In this document: positions 24,301 through 31,499 of the stretch, piece after piece | How the letters are laid out: every line of letters starts with the position of its first letter | Position numbering within the stretch: the first letter of the stretch is position 1 | NCBI GenBank assembly: GCA_017983695.1 | Contig: JAGOAX010000019.1 | Coordinates: 1-33,325, forward strand | Length of the DNA: 33,325 bases | Source: Ferruginibacter sp. | Lineage (GTDB): Bacteria; Bacteroidota; Bacteroidia; Chitinophagales; Chitinophagaceae | Direction of reading: 5' to 3' | Notes under the pieces: generated by a model | What the model was told of the DNA's origin: nothing | What the model saw: only the letters and a program-made list of their open reading frames with translations | Database searches by the model: none | Made by a program: the position numbers and the translations under genes

Positions 24301-27300
24301 CGGAAGGTTGCGTAAGTAATATTCAGTTCTTTATTGCTCCAAGGAATATCAAAACTTTCCCCTGCCTTATATACCCTGTTGTTTTGTACAAAAACATAAC
24401 TTACTGCCATACCACCACGGTAATCTTCATACACCGGGTAAAAAACTTTTGTGGGGATATTTTTTTGAAAACTTTCGTAAGTGGTGCCGGGTTTTTGATT
24501 CATGGTACTCATGGTATGTATCATCCATACATTATCAAAACCCGTGGCAATGGTATAGTTTATTTGTTCTCCGGGTTCTGCTTTACCTTTTATTACATTA
24601 ACAGTAACAGCTTCTGCAACTCCATTTGCCTGTCCGCCTGCATCTGTTAGCTGAATATATTTTTCTGCTTTTACTTCTTCGCCAAATTTATCTTTTGTTG
24701 CCGCAACAATTTTATACCAGCCTGCATCCCAATTCCTAATTCCTAATTCCCAATTCCCTTGTTCTTTTGTAGAATCTGTCTTGTCAAGAGCCTTATCTCC
24801 CAGCGGCCATTTACTCATCTGGTCTTCATCTTTATAAATATCGTAAGGGAATAGATTGCTGTATTCATCTTTACTCATTACAAACTGGTCGGGTATATCC
24901 CAATATCGCTCCCTGAAAATTTTACCGGGAGATTTTACTTTGGTGATGGTAACATTTACATTGGCCTTTTCAAAAATATCATTCAGGTTGGTACTGCGGA
25001 TGTTTAATGCTGTTAAACTATCGGCAACAATTTTTTCGGGCATGTTGATGTTGAGCTGCAACATTTGATAGGCAACAGTCACCGAAGTACTGCCGCTTCT
25101 TGTTTCACCGTTGATGTCGGTAATATCGGCACTTACTTCATAATAAAATGTTGGTTGGCTTTTTTTGTCCACGCTTTCATCAGGTAATGCTTTAAAGGTT
25201 ACTTTAAATTCACCTTTGGTATCGGTTGTTACTTCGCCATTGGCAATTTCCATTTCTTCGTTTTGGCCATAGCCACCACGTTTAAAATAACCCCAGCTCC
25301 ACCATATTGGATATTGCACTTTACGTACCACACGGTATTTTACTTTAGCGCCATCAATATTATTACCTGCATAGGCTTTAGCAGTGCCGGTAACTTTTAT
25401 GCTATCGTTTAAACGGTATGTGCCTTTTGGTTTTTGTACCTCTACAAAAAACTTAGGCCGCTTGTATTCTTCTACGCTAAAATATTGCTGGCTATTGGTA
25501 TTACTATCCAATAAACTAAACTGGCCGTTTAAAACCCCTTCGGGTAATTTAATCGAACCTTTGTAGCTGCCATATTCATTAGTAGTTACAATAAGTTCTG
25601 CTGCCTTTTGATAATTAGCATTGCGTAATAATATTTTTGTTTTGTAGTTGGCTAATACCTCACTCTTTTTAGTGGTCTTATTTTTTTGTATAACAATACC
25701 TTTAAAATAAACTGTTTGCCCGGGGCGATAAATGCTGCGGTCGGTAAATAAAAATGCCTGTGGTTTTATTTCGCCTTCGTAACTGTTATAAGTATTGTAA
25801 CCATCGTTATCGTCCATAAACAATTCGTCGGTATTGTTTTTTAACTGCAGTAAAAAATTTCGGTAGTCTTTACTGTCTTTCATTTTAAACATACCGTTTT
25901 TATCTGAGGTATATTTTTCAACTTTATTTTCGTCGTAATTGCCACTCTGGTAATTGTATTTACTTTCCCATACCTGTACCTGGGTATTGGCCATCGGCTG
26001 GCCGTTATTGCGGTGCAATACATAATATTCCTGGGTGTTATTGTGTATATAGCTGATGTTGCTTACATAAATTAACTGCTTTGCCAAAATGTTTTTGGTC
26101 AGCGAAAAATTTTCATCAATACTAGCCAGAATAAAATATACGCCGTTGGCAAGCCCATCTATTTTTATTTCTGTACTGTGTTGCTGATGATCTTTAGGGT
26201 CGGGTAATGCCAGGCTCCAGCTTTTAAGCGGTTTCATGGCTACGTATTCCTTCCATAATTTGTCATAATCTCTTCTGTCTAATTTCTTTATTTCTTCTCT
26301 TGATGTTTTTATAATGCGGAAGTACAGCTTGGGTACGTTTTTATAATTTACCAAAGTGCGGAATGGATCATTAATGGTATTTACTTTTTCTGTTTCAATA
26401 CTCAGGCTGGGCTGGTTAATACTGCTTATTAAATTTAAACAGTTAATGCCGCCTTCGCTTTTAGGAAATTTCTTTACAATAGCTTCGCAGAGTTCCTTTG
26501 CTCTTTTAATTTCGTACTGGTTTTCAGTTTTTGTATAAGGAACAAACTGTTGCCCACGACTGTAATAAATTTGTGCTCTTAAATATCCTGCCTGAGCAGC
26601 AGCAGGGTTATTGCTGTATTTTTCTTCAATATTTTTTAAAGCTGCTTCGTATAGTTTTTCTTTGCCTTCTACGGTGCTGTATTGGTTTACAAAATTCAGG
26701 CGTATTAAATCGGCGTCAATTAATGCTTCGGGCTTAGTATCAGTTAAATGGAATTTTAAAATATCCTGTAAAAGCAAAACGGCTTTATGTTGTAATGAAG
26801 CAGTGTCTTTTGTTTTAAAAGAAGCGTTTACAAACTCAGCCGCAGGAGCAAAAGCTTTACTATCATTTATCTTAAACTGATATGCAGGTTTAGTTAACTG
26901 GTTTTCATCAGTCATAAAATAAGCTAAAGCCCGGTGTGCTAAAAAATCATATAATGTTGGCCTTAGCTCCCTGGTGTTTTCTCCTTTAATAATTATGGGA
27001 TTAAAGCCTTCTAACTTACTTGTTTTTAAAACCGCATCATTTAATAAAGAGGCTTTATACAATTTAGAAATTACAGCATGTATCTTATCAATGCTCCAGG
27101 TGGTAATGTCTTTACTTTTTTCTTCTTTTAATTTAGTACGGTCGTAAAACTTCCAGCGGTTGTTTTGCAGGTACTGCCAAAACATTTCGGCCTGCATGCT
27201 TTGTAAAATATTTTTTGCAGGAGCTTTGGCATTGTCAATTAAAGTATCCACATAAAAAATATTATTCTCATGGCTGTCTTCCTCCACCATGTTGCGGTAT

Positions 27301-27521
27301 TTAATTAAATACATGCAGGCTTTTATCTGCTGTGCATCATTATTATCTTTTTGTGCCAGTTTATAAATGGCTGTTACTTCTGCGGATGCAGATTTGGTCA
27401 AACCCTTTTTCTCCAGGTCTTCAACCTTCTTCCAGTTTTTTATATAATCGATTTTTGTTTGTGCCATTGCGGTAAATACTAAGCCGGTAAAAAATACCAG
27501 TAATAATTTATTTAAAAACAT
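21390..27521 (-). CDS. Alpha-2-macroglobulin family protein with intact thioester
   Basis: A 2043-residue exported protein. The signal peptide (1-20, LLLVFFTGLVFTAMAQ) is followed by an alpha-helical, TPR-like N-terminal region (about 25-370) and macroglobulin beta domains. MG2-like SIYRPGQTVYFKG is near 597, and VEEYKRPKFFVEVQKP follows. The A2M core is FFPDLQTDENGNVSFSAILP and LTQWKLLTLAHT (about 1265-1300). The thioester domain has Cys1492-Ala-Glu-Gln1495 in YPYECAEQTFNRYYA, followed by an alpha/alpha toroid. An intact CxEQ implies it can trap proteases covalently, as bacterial A2Ms are thought to do in the periplasm. Such proteins are often paired with penicillin-binding protein 1C; none is adjacent here. 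IRIRGQASM near 1195 resembles a TonB-plug-like motif. Two internal stretches look derived from intergenic repeats. Confidence 0.93.
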   Translation of the reverse strand: MFLNKLLLVFFTGLVFTAMAQTKIDYIKNWKKVEDLEKKGLTKSASAEVTAIYKLAQKDNNDAQQIKACMYLIKYRNMVEEDSHENNIFYVDTLIDNAKAPAKNILQSMQAEMFWQYLQNNRWKFYDRTKLKEEKSKDITTWSIDKIHAVISKLYKASLLNDAVLKTSKLEGFNPIIIKGENTRELRPTLYDFLAHRALAYFMTDENQLTKPAYQFKINDSKAFAPAAEFVNASFKTKDTASLQHKAVLLLQDILKFHLTDTKPEALIDADLIRLNFVNQYSTVEGKEKLYEAALKNIEEKYSNNPAAAQAGYLRAQIYYSRGQQFVPYTKTENQYEIKRAKELCEAIVKKFPKSEGGINCLNLISSINQPSLSIETEKVNTINDPFRTLVNYKNVPKLYFRIIKTSREEIKKLDRRDYDKLWKEYVAMKPLKSWSLALPDPKDHQQHSTEIKIDGLANGVYFILASIDENFSLTKNILAKQLIYVSNISYIHNNTQEYYVLHRNNGQPMANTQVQVWESKYNYQSGNYDENKVEKYTSDKNGMFKMKDSKDYRNFLLQLKNNTDELFMDDNDGYNTYNSYEGEIKPQAFLFTDRSIYRPGQTVYFKGIVIQKNKTTKKSEVLANYKTKILLRNANYQKAAELIVTTNEYGSYKGSIKLPEGVLNGQFSLLDSNTNSQQYFSVEEYKRPKFFVEVQKPKGTYRLNDSIKVTGTAKAYAGNNIDGAKVKYRVVRKVQYPIWWSWGYFKRGGYGQNEEMEIANGEVTTDTKGEFKVTFKALPDESVDKKSQPTFYYEVSADITDINGETRSGSTSVTVAYQMLQLNINMPEKIVADSLTALNIRSTNLNDIFEKANVNVTITKVKSPGKIFRERYWDIPDQFVMSKDEYSNLFPYDIYKDEDQMSKWPLGDKALDKTDSTKEQGNWELGIRNWDAGWYKIVAATKDKFGEEVKAEKYIQLTDAGGQANGVAEAVTVNVIKGKAEPGEQINYTIATGFDNVWMIHTMSTMNQKPGTTYESFQKNIPTKVFYPVYEDYRGGMAVSYVFVQNNRVYKAGESFDIPWSNKELNITYATFRDKLLPGANEKWTVKITGSKGEKVAAEMLAGMYDASLDQFKPHNWNRLNIWPGLYNTVNWNENGFNKVESEEHNNYENDYAGAIEKSYDRLGFKNSNNEGEVFAWSRGVDYYRNGAGNEIRIRGQASMAAPSVQHDMNPDVSYAFATSETKTKVAGRVVDKKVEVITSAVPFLKIEDEADKPVQIRKNFNETAFFFPDLQTDENGNVSFSAILPEALTQWKLLTLAHTKDLASGYSTKNIITQKPLMVQPNAPRFLREGDKMEFSAKIVNLSEGEVSGTAQLELLDAATNKPVDGWFKNMQTTQDFSIAAGQSFAVKFPIEIPLNFNSAMTYRIVAKTNNASDGEEMALPVLTNRMLVTESMPLNLRNQTTKAFKFDKLLNSGNSTSLTNHAVTVEYTSNPAWYAVQALPYLMEYPYECAEQTFNRYYANVLATFISNSTPKIKSVFEKWKNIDTAALLSNLQKNEELKAALLQETPWVLAAQNENQQKKNIALLFDMVKMSGEMEKALNKLKAMQSSNGGFVWFKGGPDDRYITQYIITGIGHLRKLNALNGDTYQKIKPVVDKAIVYLDKKIKEDYDNLIRYKAVLKNNNLSSTAIQYLYMRSFFSEYKIVEASTTAFNYYKGQSQKYWLTNSKYMQAMIALALHRSKDATTPKAIIKSLKENSINKEEMGMYWKEWTTGGYYWHQAPIESQAMMIEAFTDIDKNTTTVDDLKTWLLKQKQTQNWKTTKATAEACYALLLGGSNWLAEEKEVVINLGSTTIKSTDDATEAGTGYFKKRIEGAKVKSEMGNISVSLNPSTSKPLNQTATSWGSVYWQYFEDLDKITAAETPLKLKKQLFIERNTDKGPILEALANNAKLKIGDKVKVRIELKVDRDMEYVHMKDMRAACMEPVNVISQYKYQGGLGYYESTKDASTNFFFGWLNRGTYVFEYPLFVTHAGNFSNGITTIQCMYAPEFTSHSEGIRVNVE

Positions 27522-27763
27522 AGTGAACTATTTTAATTACAAGATACAATTTGTTATTGAGTGGTTGCGTGGTAAAAAGACAATGTTATAAAGAGATGTG
27601 AGCAATAGATCATTTGCATAATTAATGCTGACTTTTTTTCTTTAACTTTTTATTAAGTGTTTGTTTGGCATGCGGCACAGCATTTGAATATTGTACAATA
27701 AGCAGTAAAAAAATAAAAATAAATACTGTCAACAAAATTGTTCATACTTTAAAAACAAACACA

Positions 27764-28309
27764 ATGAAAAAGATCTTTACCTCAATTATTTTAACAGCAG
27801 GAGTTTTTGCTGTATTTGCACAAGGCCAGCGTTATCCTCAAAATGGCGGGCCAAGGCAAAATAATAATTACAATCAAAACAGTTCATTAATTATTAATTC
27901 AGCTTCTCAAAGGCAGATAGCAGTATCTGTTGATAATTACCAGTATCAAAGCAATGGCAATAATGGCGATATAAATGTTGGCCAGTTAAGTGCCGGCAAC
28001 CATACCGTGGTTATTACTGAATGGAAAAAGAATTTTTGGGGCAAAACTGTACAGCAGGTAGTGTATAACTCTTCACTGTATTTAAAACCCGGTTTTGAAA
28101 CCACTATTTACATTAATGCTTTGGGGCAGGTAAACGTAAGCGAACGCCAGTTGTATAATAATGGCAACTATAATAATAACAACGGCGACTATGGCAACAA
28201 TGGTAAAGGTGTTGGCAATGGTTATGGCCGCAAAAAGAACAAACATAAAAAAGACAATTGCAGTAACGACAGAAACTACAGAGATAGGAGAGATAGAGAT
28301 GATGATTAG
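27764..28309 (+). CDS. Small secreted Asn/Gly-rich protein
   Basis: 181 residues from the ATG at 27764. The frame is open upstream to 27665, but the signal peptide MKKIFTSIILTAGVFAVFAQ begins here. A beta-rich central domain (about 45-130: SLIINSASQRQIAVSVDNYQ, GQLSAGNHTVVITEW, LKPGFETTIYINALGQVNVS) resembles the N-terminal domain of DUF4476-type or PEGA-like Bacteroidota proteins. The tail is low-complexity: an Asn/Gly/Tyr tract, then a Lys-rich stretch and an Arg/Asp-rich end (RDRRDRDDD). Role unknown, probably envelope-associated. It is divergent from the alpha-2-macroglobulin gene and ends in a strong terminator. Confidence 0.8.
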   Translation: MKKIFTSIILTAGVFAVFAQGQRYPQNGGPRQNNNYNQNSSLIINSASQRQIAVSVDNYQYQSNGNNGDINVGQLSAGNHTVVITEWKKNFWGKTVQQVVYNSSLYLKPGFETTIYINALGQVNVSERQLYNNGNYNNNNGDYGNNGKGVGNGYGRKKNKHKKDNCSNDRNYRDRRDRDDD

Positions 28310-28328
28310 TATTGATTGATGGTTTATA

Positions 28329-28362
28329 AAAAAACTCCCCCGGGTAACCAGGGGAGTTTTTA
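28329..28362. terminator. Bidirectional intrinsic terminator between convergent genes
   Basis: AAAACTCCCC (28331-28340) and GGGGAGTTTT (28351-28360) form a 10-bp stem with T-runs on both strands. It serves the plus-strand secreted-protein gene and the minus-strand gene ending at 28374. Confidence 0.9.
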
Positions 28363-28373
28363 TTATAAAAGGC

Positions 28374-28637
28374 TTATACTATCAGGCCAATAGTTTCTGC
28401 TAAATTCAACTCAAAGTAAGTATCAGTGCTCCAGTCAAAAACCTTACGACGCAGGTATACATCCAGTGCTGCAATGGTTTCTGCTTCCCAAACACAGGTA
28501 GCCTCGGTTTTGTCTTTATTGGGTAAAACCTGTATAACTCTTTTAACACCACTTGCAGGCAACAGCGGTAAATTTTTTTTTGCGGATGCCCAGAATTCCA
28601 AGGGGTTTGAGATTTTGTGGTTTACAACAATAATCAT
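28374..28637 (-). CDS. Small cytosolic protein, possible ferredoxin-like alpha/beta fold
   Basis: 87 residues from the ATG at 28637 (MIIVVNHKISNPLEFWASAK). A longer frame to 28679 adds 14 residues with no support. The order is strand (MIIVVNHKI), helix (PLEFWASAKKNL), strand (VKRVIQVLPN), strand (TEATCVWEAE), helix (TIAALDVYLRRKVF), short strand (YFELN). This matches dimeric alpha/beta-barrel (ABM or DUF4242-like) small proteins. This is inferred from pattern only. No catalytic residues are assigned. It ends at the bidirectional terminator. Confidence 0.7.
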   Translation of the reverse strand: MIIVVNHKISNPLEFWASAKKNLPLLPASGVKRVIQVLPNKDKTEATCVWEAETIAALDVYLRRKVFDWSTDTYFELNLAETIGLIV

Positions 28638-28718
28638 GCTTTTAGTTTTAGTAATACAAATATGCAGGATAAACTCCATAGTAAAAATACTATTTTTAAA
28701 GGTAATTTTACTAGGTAT

Positions 28719-28747
28719 AAAAAAACCTGACTCTTTGAAAGTCAGGC
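28719..28747 (-). terminator. Intrinsic terminator of sucD
   Basis: On the minus strand CCTGACT/AGTCAGG pair around a 7-nt loop and are followed by seven T. It lies about 25 nt after the sucD stop. Confidence 0.88.
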
Positions 28748-28771
28748 TTGTAGCAAAAAAATGATGTGTAA

Positions 28772-29644
28772 CTATTTAATAGCAGCTGCCATTGTTTTAC
28801 CAATATCTGCAGGGCTGGCCACTACATGAATACCACACTCGGCCATAATTTTCATTTTAGCAGCGGCTGTATCATCGGCTCCACCAACAATAGCACCAGC
28901 ATGGCCCATACGGCGGCCCGGAGGTGCTGTTTGTCCGGCAATAAAGCCAACAACAGGTTTTTTATTGCCTGTGCTCTTAATATACTGAGCCGCTTCGGCT
29001 TCCATACCACCACCAATTTCGCCAATCATAACAATGGCGTCGGTTTCGGGGTCGTTCATAAACAGTTCCACTGCTTCTTTAGTGGTAGTGCCAATTATAG
29101 GGTCGCCGCCAATACCAATAGCTGTAGAAATACCCAGCCCGGCTTTTGCCACCTGGTCGGCCGCTTCGTAAGTAAGTGTGCCCGATTTGGAAACAATACC
29201 AATTCTTCCTTTTTTAAAAATAAAGCCCGGCATAATGCCCACTTTACATTCATCAGCAGTAATAACACCCGGGCAGTTGGGACCAATAAGCCTTGCCGGT
29301 TTGCCCTGCATATAGTTTTTAACCTTTACCATGTCCTGTACCGGAATGCCTTCGGTAATACAAACCACCAGGCCAATTCCTGCGTCAACAGCTTCCATAA
29401 TTGCATCGGCAGCAAAAGCAGGTGGCACAAAAATAATGCTCACATTGGCAGCCGTGGTTTTAACAGCATCGGCAACAGTGTTAAACACGGGCTTATCTAA
29501 ATGGGTGCTGCCACCTTTACCCGGCGTTACGCCGCCAACCAGGTTGGTACCGTATTCAATCATTTGAGTGGCATGAAAAGTACCTTCGGTACCGGTAAAA
29601 CCCTGTACTATTATTTTGGAATTTTTGTTAACAAGAACTGACAT
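28772..29644 (-). CDS. sucD: Succinyl-CoA synthetase alpha subunit (ADP-forming)
   Basis: TCA-cycle enzyme converting succinyl-CoA to succinate with ATP or GTP formation; the alpha subunit binds CoA and carries the phosphohistidine. The 290 residues contain QGFTGTEGTFH (CoA-binding), GGVTPGKGGSTH, LIGPNCPGVI, SKSGTLTYE and the active-site GRRMGHAGAIVGG with His248. Length is standard. The beta subunit gene (sucC) is not in the window, so the subunits are encoded apart. It has its own promoter-like -7 box (29686-29693) and a terminator, so it looks monocistronic. A long plus-strand frame lies opposite it and is a shadow. Confidence 0.97.
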   Translation of the reverse strand: MSVLVNKNSKIIVQGFTGTEGTFHATQMIEYGTNLVGGVTPGKGGSTHLDKPVFNTVADAVKTTAANVSIIFVPPAFAADAIMEAVDAGIGLVVCITEGIPVQDMVKVKNYMQGKPARLIGPNCPGVITADECKVGIMPGFIFKKGRIGIVSKSGTLTYEAADQVAKAGLGISTAIGIGGDPIIGTTTKEAVELFMNDPETDAIVMIGEIGGGMEAEAAQYIKSTGNKKPVVGFIAGQTAPPGRRMGHAGAIVGGADDTAAAKMKIMAECGIHVVASPADIGKTMAAAIK

Positions 29645-29650
29645 GATTCG

Positions 29651-29680
29651 ATTAAAAATTAGGAATTAAAAATTAGGAAT
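29651..29680. repeat. Tandem 14-nt duplication in the sucD leader
   Basis: ATTAAAAATTAGGA occurs twice in exact tandem (29651-29664, 29665-29678), between the -7 box and the start codon. It belongs to the AATTAGGAATT type of simple repeat also found inside the alpha-2-macroglobulin gene (24728-24758). Confidence 0.75.
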
Positions 29681-29685
29681 GTGTG

Positions 29686-29716
29686 CAAAGATAGGGCAGA
29701 TGGATTATAGCTGAAA
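29686..29716 (-). promoter_or_regulatory. sucD promoter
   Basis: Minus strand TATCTTTG (29686-29693) is an exact TAnnTTTG box. TTTC at 29713-29716, 19 nt upstream, is a near match to the -33 TTTG. The leader would be about 35 nt. Confidence 0.6.
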
Positions 29717-29804
29717 GAGATATTTTGATAAACCTCCGGGAACGATGACGGGGTAAAAATATGAGTTTGATGGTGTTTTTGAGGATACGGGCTATTGGGC
29801 ACTA

Positions 29805-29831
29805 ATGGGGCAGGAGTGGCGACGCTCCGTT
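29805..29831. repeat. Dispersed 27-nt repeat, family B copy 2
   Basis: Copy of 19449-19475 with two mismatches, same orientation, followed at 29843-29854 by CCTTGATGGGGC, which also overlaps the first copy. It lies between sucD and the lipoprotein gene. The plus-strand frame at 29805-29987 is an artefact of this repeat. Confidence 0.65.
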
Positions 29832-29899
29832 TGCGATTTGAGCCTTGATGGGGCTTTATGGAAGCGGAGAACTATATTTGGTAATAGTAATTATTTTAT

Positions 29900-30289
29900 A
29901 TGCCTGCTGTTAAGTTTGTTTACATTATTTTATTTTTTAACTTACTTGTTTCTTGTAATCGAAGTGATCAATATAAATCTGACTTAAACAAGAACAATCA
30001 CCCCACAGTAATTTGTAAAGCTGCTTATAAACTAGGTGAAGCGAAAGACATTTCTGCAATCAAGCCTTTGTTAAATAATATTCTCGATGTAAGAATGTCA
30101 ACAAACATAAGATTTAAAGGAATGACTGTTTGCTATTGCAAACTTGGAGCACTGGAAAAAATTACCGGAATTAAGCCGCCATTTAAAGCTGACCAGTTTG
30201 AAATTGATACCTTTATTGTAAATTATTACGTGGATACTTTAATTAAAAAGGGAGTCATATCTGCCGGAGAAGTGGATATTAACTATTAA
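29900..30289 (+). CDS. Small hypothetical lipoprotein
   Basis: 129 residues. A lipoprotein signal MPAVKFVYIILFFNLLVSC has its lipobox LVSC at Cys19, so it is probably exported and lipidated. The mature part has a HEAT-like helical segment (VICKAAYKLGEAKDISAIKP, then LLNNILD) and several helices; cysteines at TVCYCKLGA are notable. No family recognised; a HEAT-like immunity or scaffold role would be speculation. It is an isolated plus-strand gene, convergent with the cupin-protein gene 41 nt downstream. Its high AT content is similar to that of the orphan gene at 19617. Confidence 0.7.
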   Translation: MPAVKFVYIILFFNLLVSCNRSDQYKSDLNKNNHPTVICKAAYKLGEAKDISAIKPLLNNILDVRMSTNIRFKGMTVCYCKLGALEKITGIKPPFKADQFEIDTFIVNYYVDTLIKKGVISAGEVDINY

Positions 30290-30330
30290 GAAAACCATAA
30301 TCAATTTATGCTCTACTAAAACTTTCTCTT

Positions 30331-31470
30331 TTATAAATTATTATACTCCTCCTCAGTAACCTTCCCCAACCAAACCACAGTACCTTTTCCGGTATTGGTT
30401 ATTGCAATTTGAATTAACCCTTCATTTGCACTTGCGCCATGCCAATGCGGAATATTGGGCGGGCAGTTTACCACATCACCTTTACGTATTATTTTTTTAG
30501 GGCTTCCTTTTTCCTGGTAATACCCGGTACCGCCGGTAATTAATAAAATTTGCCCATCGGGGTGGTAATGCCAATTGCTTCTGGCGCCGGGCTCAAAAGT
30601 CACATTACCCACCTGTACTTTATTGGTACTGTCAGTCATTACCATTTGATGCAGGTAGGCGGTGCCGGTAAAATTATTATTAGTAATTTTTTGCCCTGTA
30701 GAAAACAGGGTGTCTGCTTTTTTTGCAGCAGCTTCTGGTTTATTCCATTTTTTGCCTAACGCATTTTGTAATACTTCGTTTGCAGCATTGCCTTCGGATG
30801 CTCCAATTTTATTATGAATGATGGAAACCAATTGTATTAATTGCGGTTCAGTTAATCCATTATAAATACCAACATTAAAATGTGAACGTAGTTGTGCTTC
30901 CACATTTCCTAAAGAAGCCAACGCAGCAATGGTAACCAGCTCACGGGTTTTCCAGTCAAGATTGTTGCGGCCAAAAATATCGGCAAATAAATGCTCTTTT
31001 AAAAATTGATCAATAGCCGGTGCAAAATCATACACAGCACCTTTTATTGGCTGTCCAATTAATTTTGTTTGCATTTCCGTACCAAACTGCAGCTTGGTTT
31101 TCTTTTTTGGTAATGGTGCTGCAGCTGTGCCTTCCGGGTCGTTAATGCCACTGGCTTTTCTTTCTTTTAAAACTGTCATTAATGTATTCAAAGCATTAAG
31201 GCTGCGTGGAAAACCGGTGTAGGCATATAGCTGCACCAATACTTCTTTTATTTCGTTTACAGTTAAGCTTGCATTAAGTCCGTCGTTTAAAGCTGCTTTT
31301 AATTGTATTAAATCCCCTTTTGCGGTAAAAGATGAAATGATGACGATACTTTTTTCTTTCTCACTCAAACTTTTGTTATCACTTAAAATTTGCTGTGCAT
31401 TGGTATAATTTGAAAAGGGTGAGATACAAAATAACAATGCGGCCAATCCAATTTTATGTAATCGTTTCAT
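30331..31470 (-). CDS. Secreted double carboxymuconolactone-decarboxylase/cupin fusion
   Basis: 379 residues from the ATG at 31470. The frame extends to 31530, but this start gives a signal peptide (MKRLHKIGLAALLFCISPFS, cut near TNA-Q). Two CMD/AhpD-like helical domains follow: ALNDGLNASLTVNEIKEVLV with YAYTGFPRSLNAL, then NLDWKTRELVTIAALASLGN with HFNVGIYNGL. A C-terminal cupin (about 285-370) has metal-site residues in SNWHYHPDGQ and CPPNIPHWHG. No AhpD-type CxxC is visible, so a redox role is unlikely. The fold is usual in small-molecule isomerases, decarboxylases and detoxification proteins; the reaction is unknown. It starts 29 nt after the hydrolase-fusion gene. Confidence 0.85.
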   Translation of the reverse strand: MKRLHKIGLAALLFCISPFSNYTNAQQILSDNKSLSEKEKSIVIISSFTAKGDLIQLKAALNDGLNASLTVNEIKEVLVQLYAYTGFPRSLNALNTLMTVLKERKASGINDPEGTAAAPLPKKKTKLQFGTEMQTKLIGQPIKGAVYDFAPAIDQFLKEHLFADIFGRNNLDWKTRELVTIAALASLGNVEAQLRSHFNVGIYNGLTEPQLIQLVSIIHNKIGASEGNAANEVLQNALGKKWNKPEAAAKKADTLFSTGQKITNNNFTGTAYLHQMVMTDSTNKVQVGNVTFEPGARSNWHYHPDGQILLITGGTGYYQEKGSPKKIIRKGDVVNCPPNIPHWHGASANEGLIQIAITNTGKGTVVWLGKVTEEEYNNL

Positions 31471-31499
31471 CTTTAATCTTATTTCGCAGGTGAGGAATA

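Noticed and set aside
27522..27763. Divergent promoters between the alpha-2-macroglobulin gene and the secreted-protein gene
   Set aside because: Only partial boxes (TATCTTGT, TACTTTAA) without a -33 partner at proper spacing; not strong enough to annotate.
28826..29500. 224-residue plus-strand open frame opposite sucD
   Set aside because: It is antisense to a clear housekeeping gene; its Asn/His/Ser-rich, motif-free translation is the expected shadow of sucD codons.
29686..29899. Possible tRNA or riboswitch between sucD and the lipoprotein gene
   Set aside because: No cloverleaf or conserved riboswitch core found by eye; only the 27-nt repeat and a promoter-like box.
29805..29987. 60-residue plus-strand open frame
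   Set aside because: It begins inside the dispersed 27-nt repeat and overlaps the start of the lipoprotein gene; no protein features.
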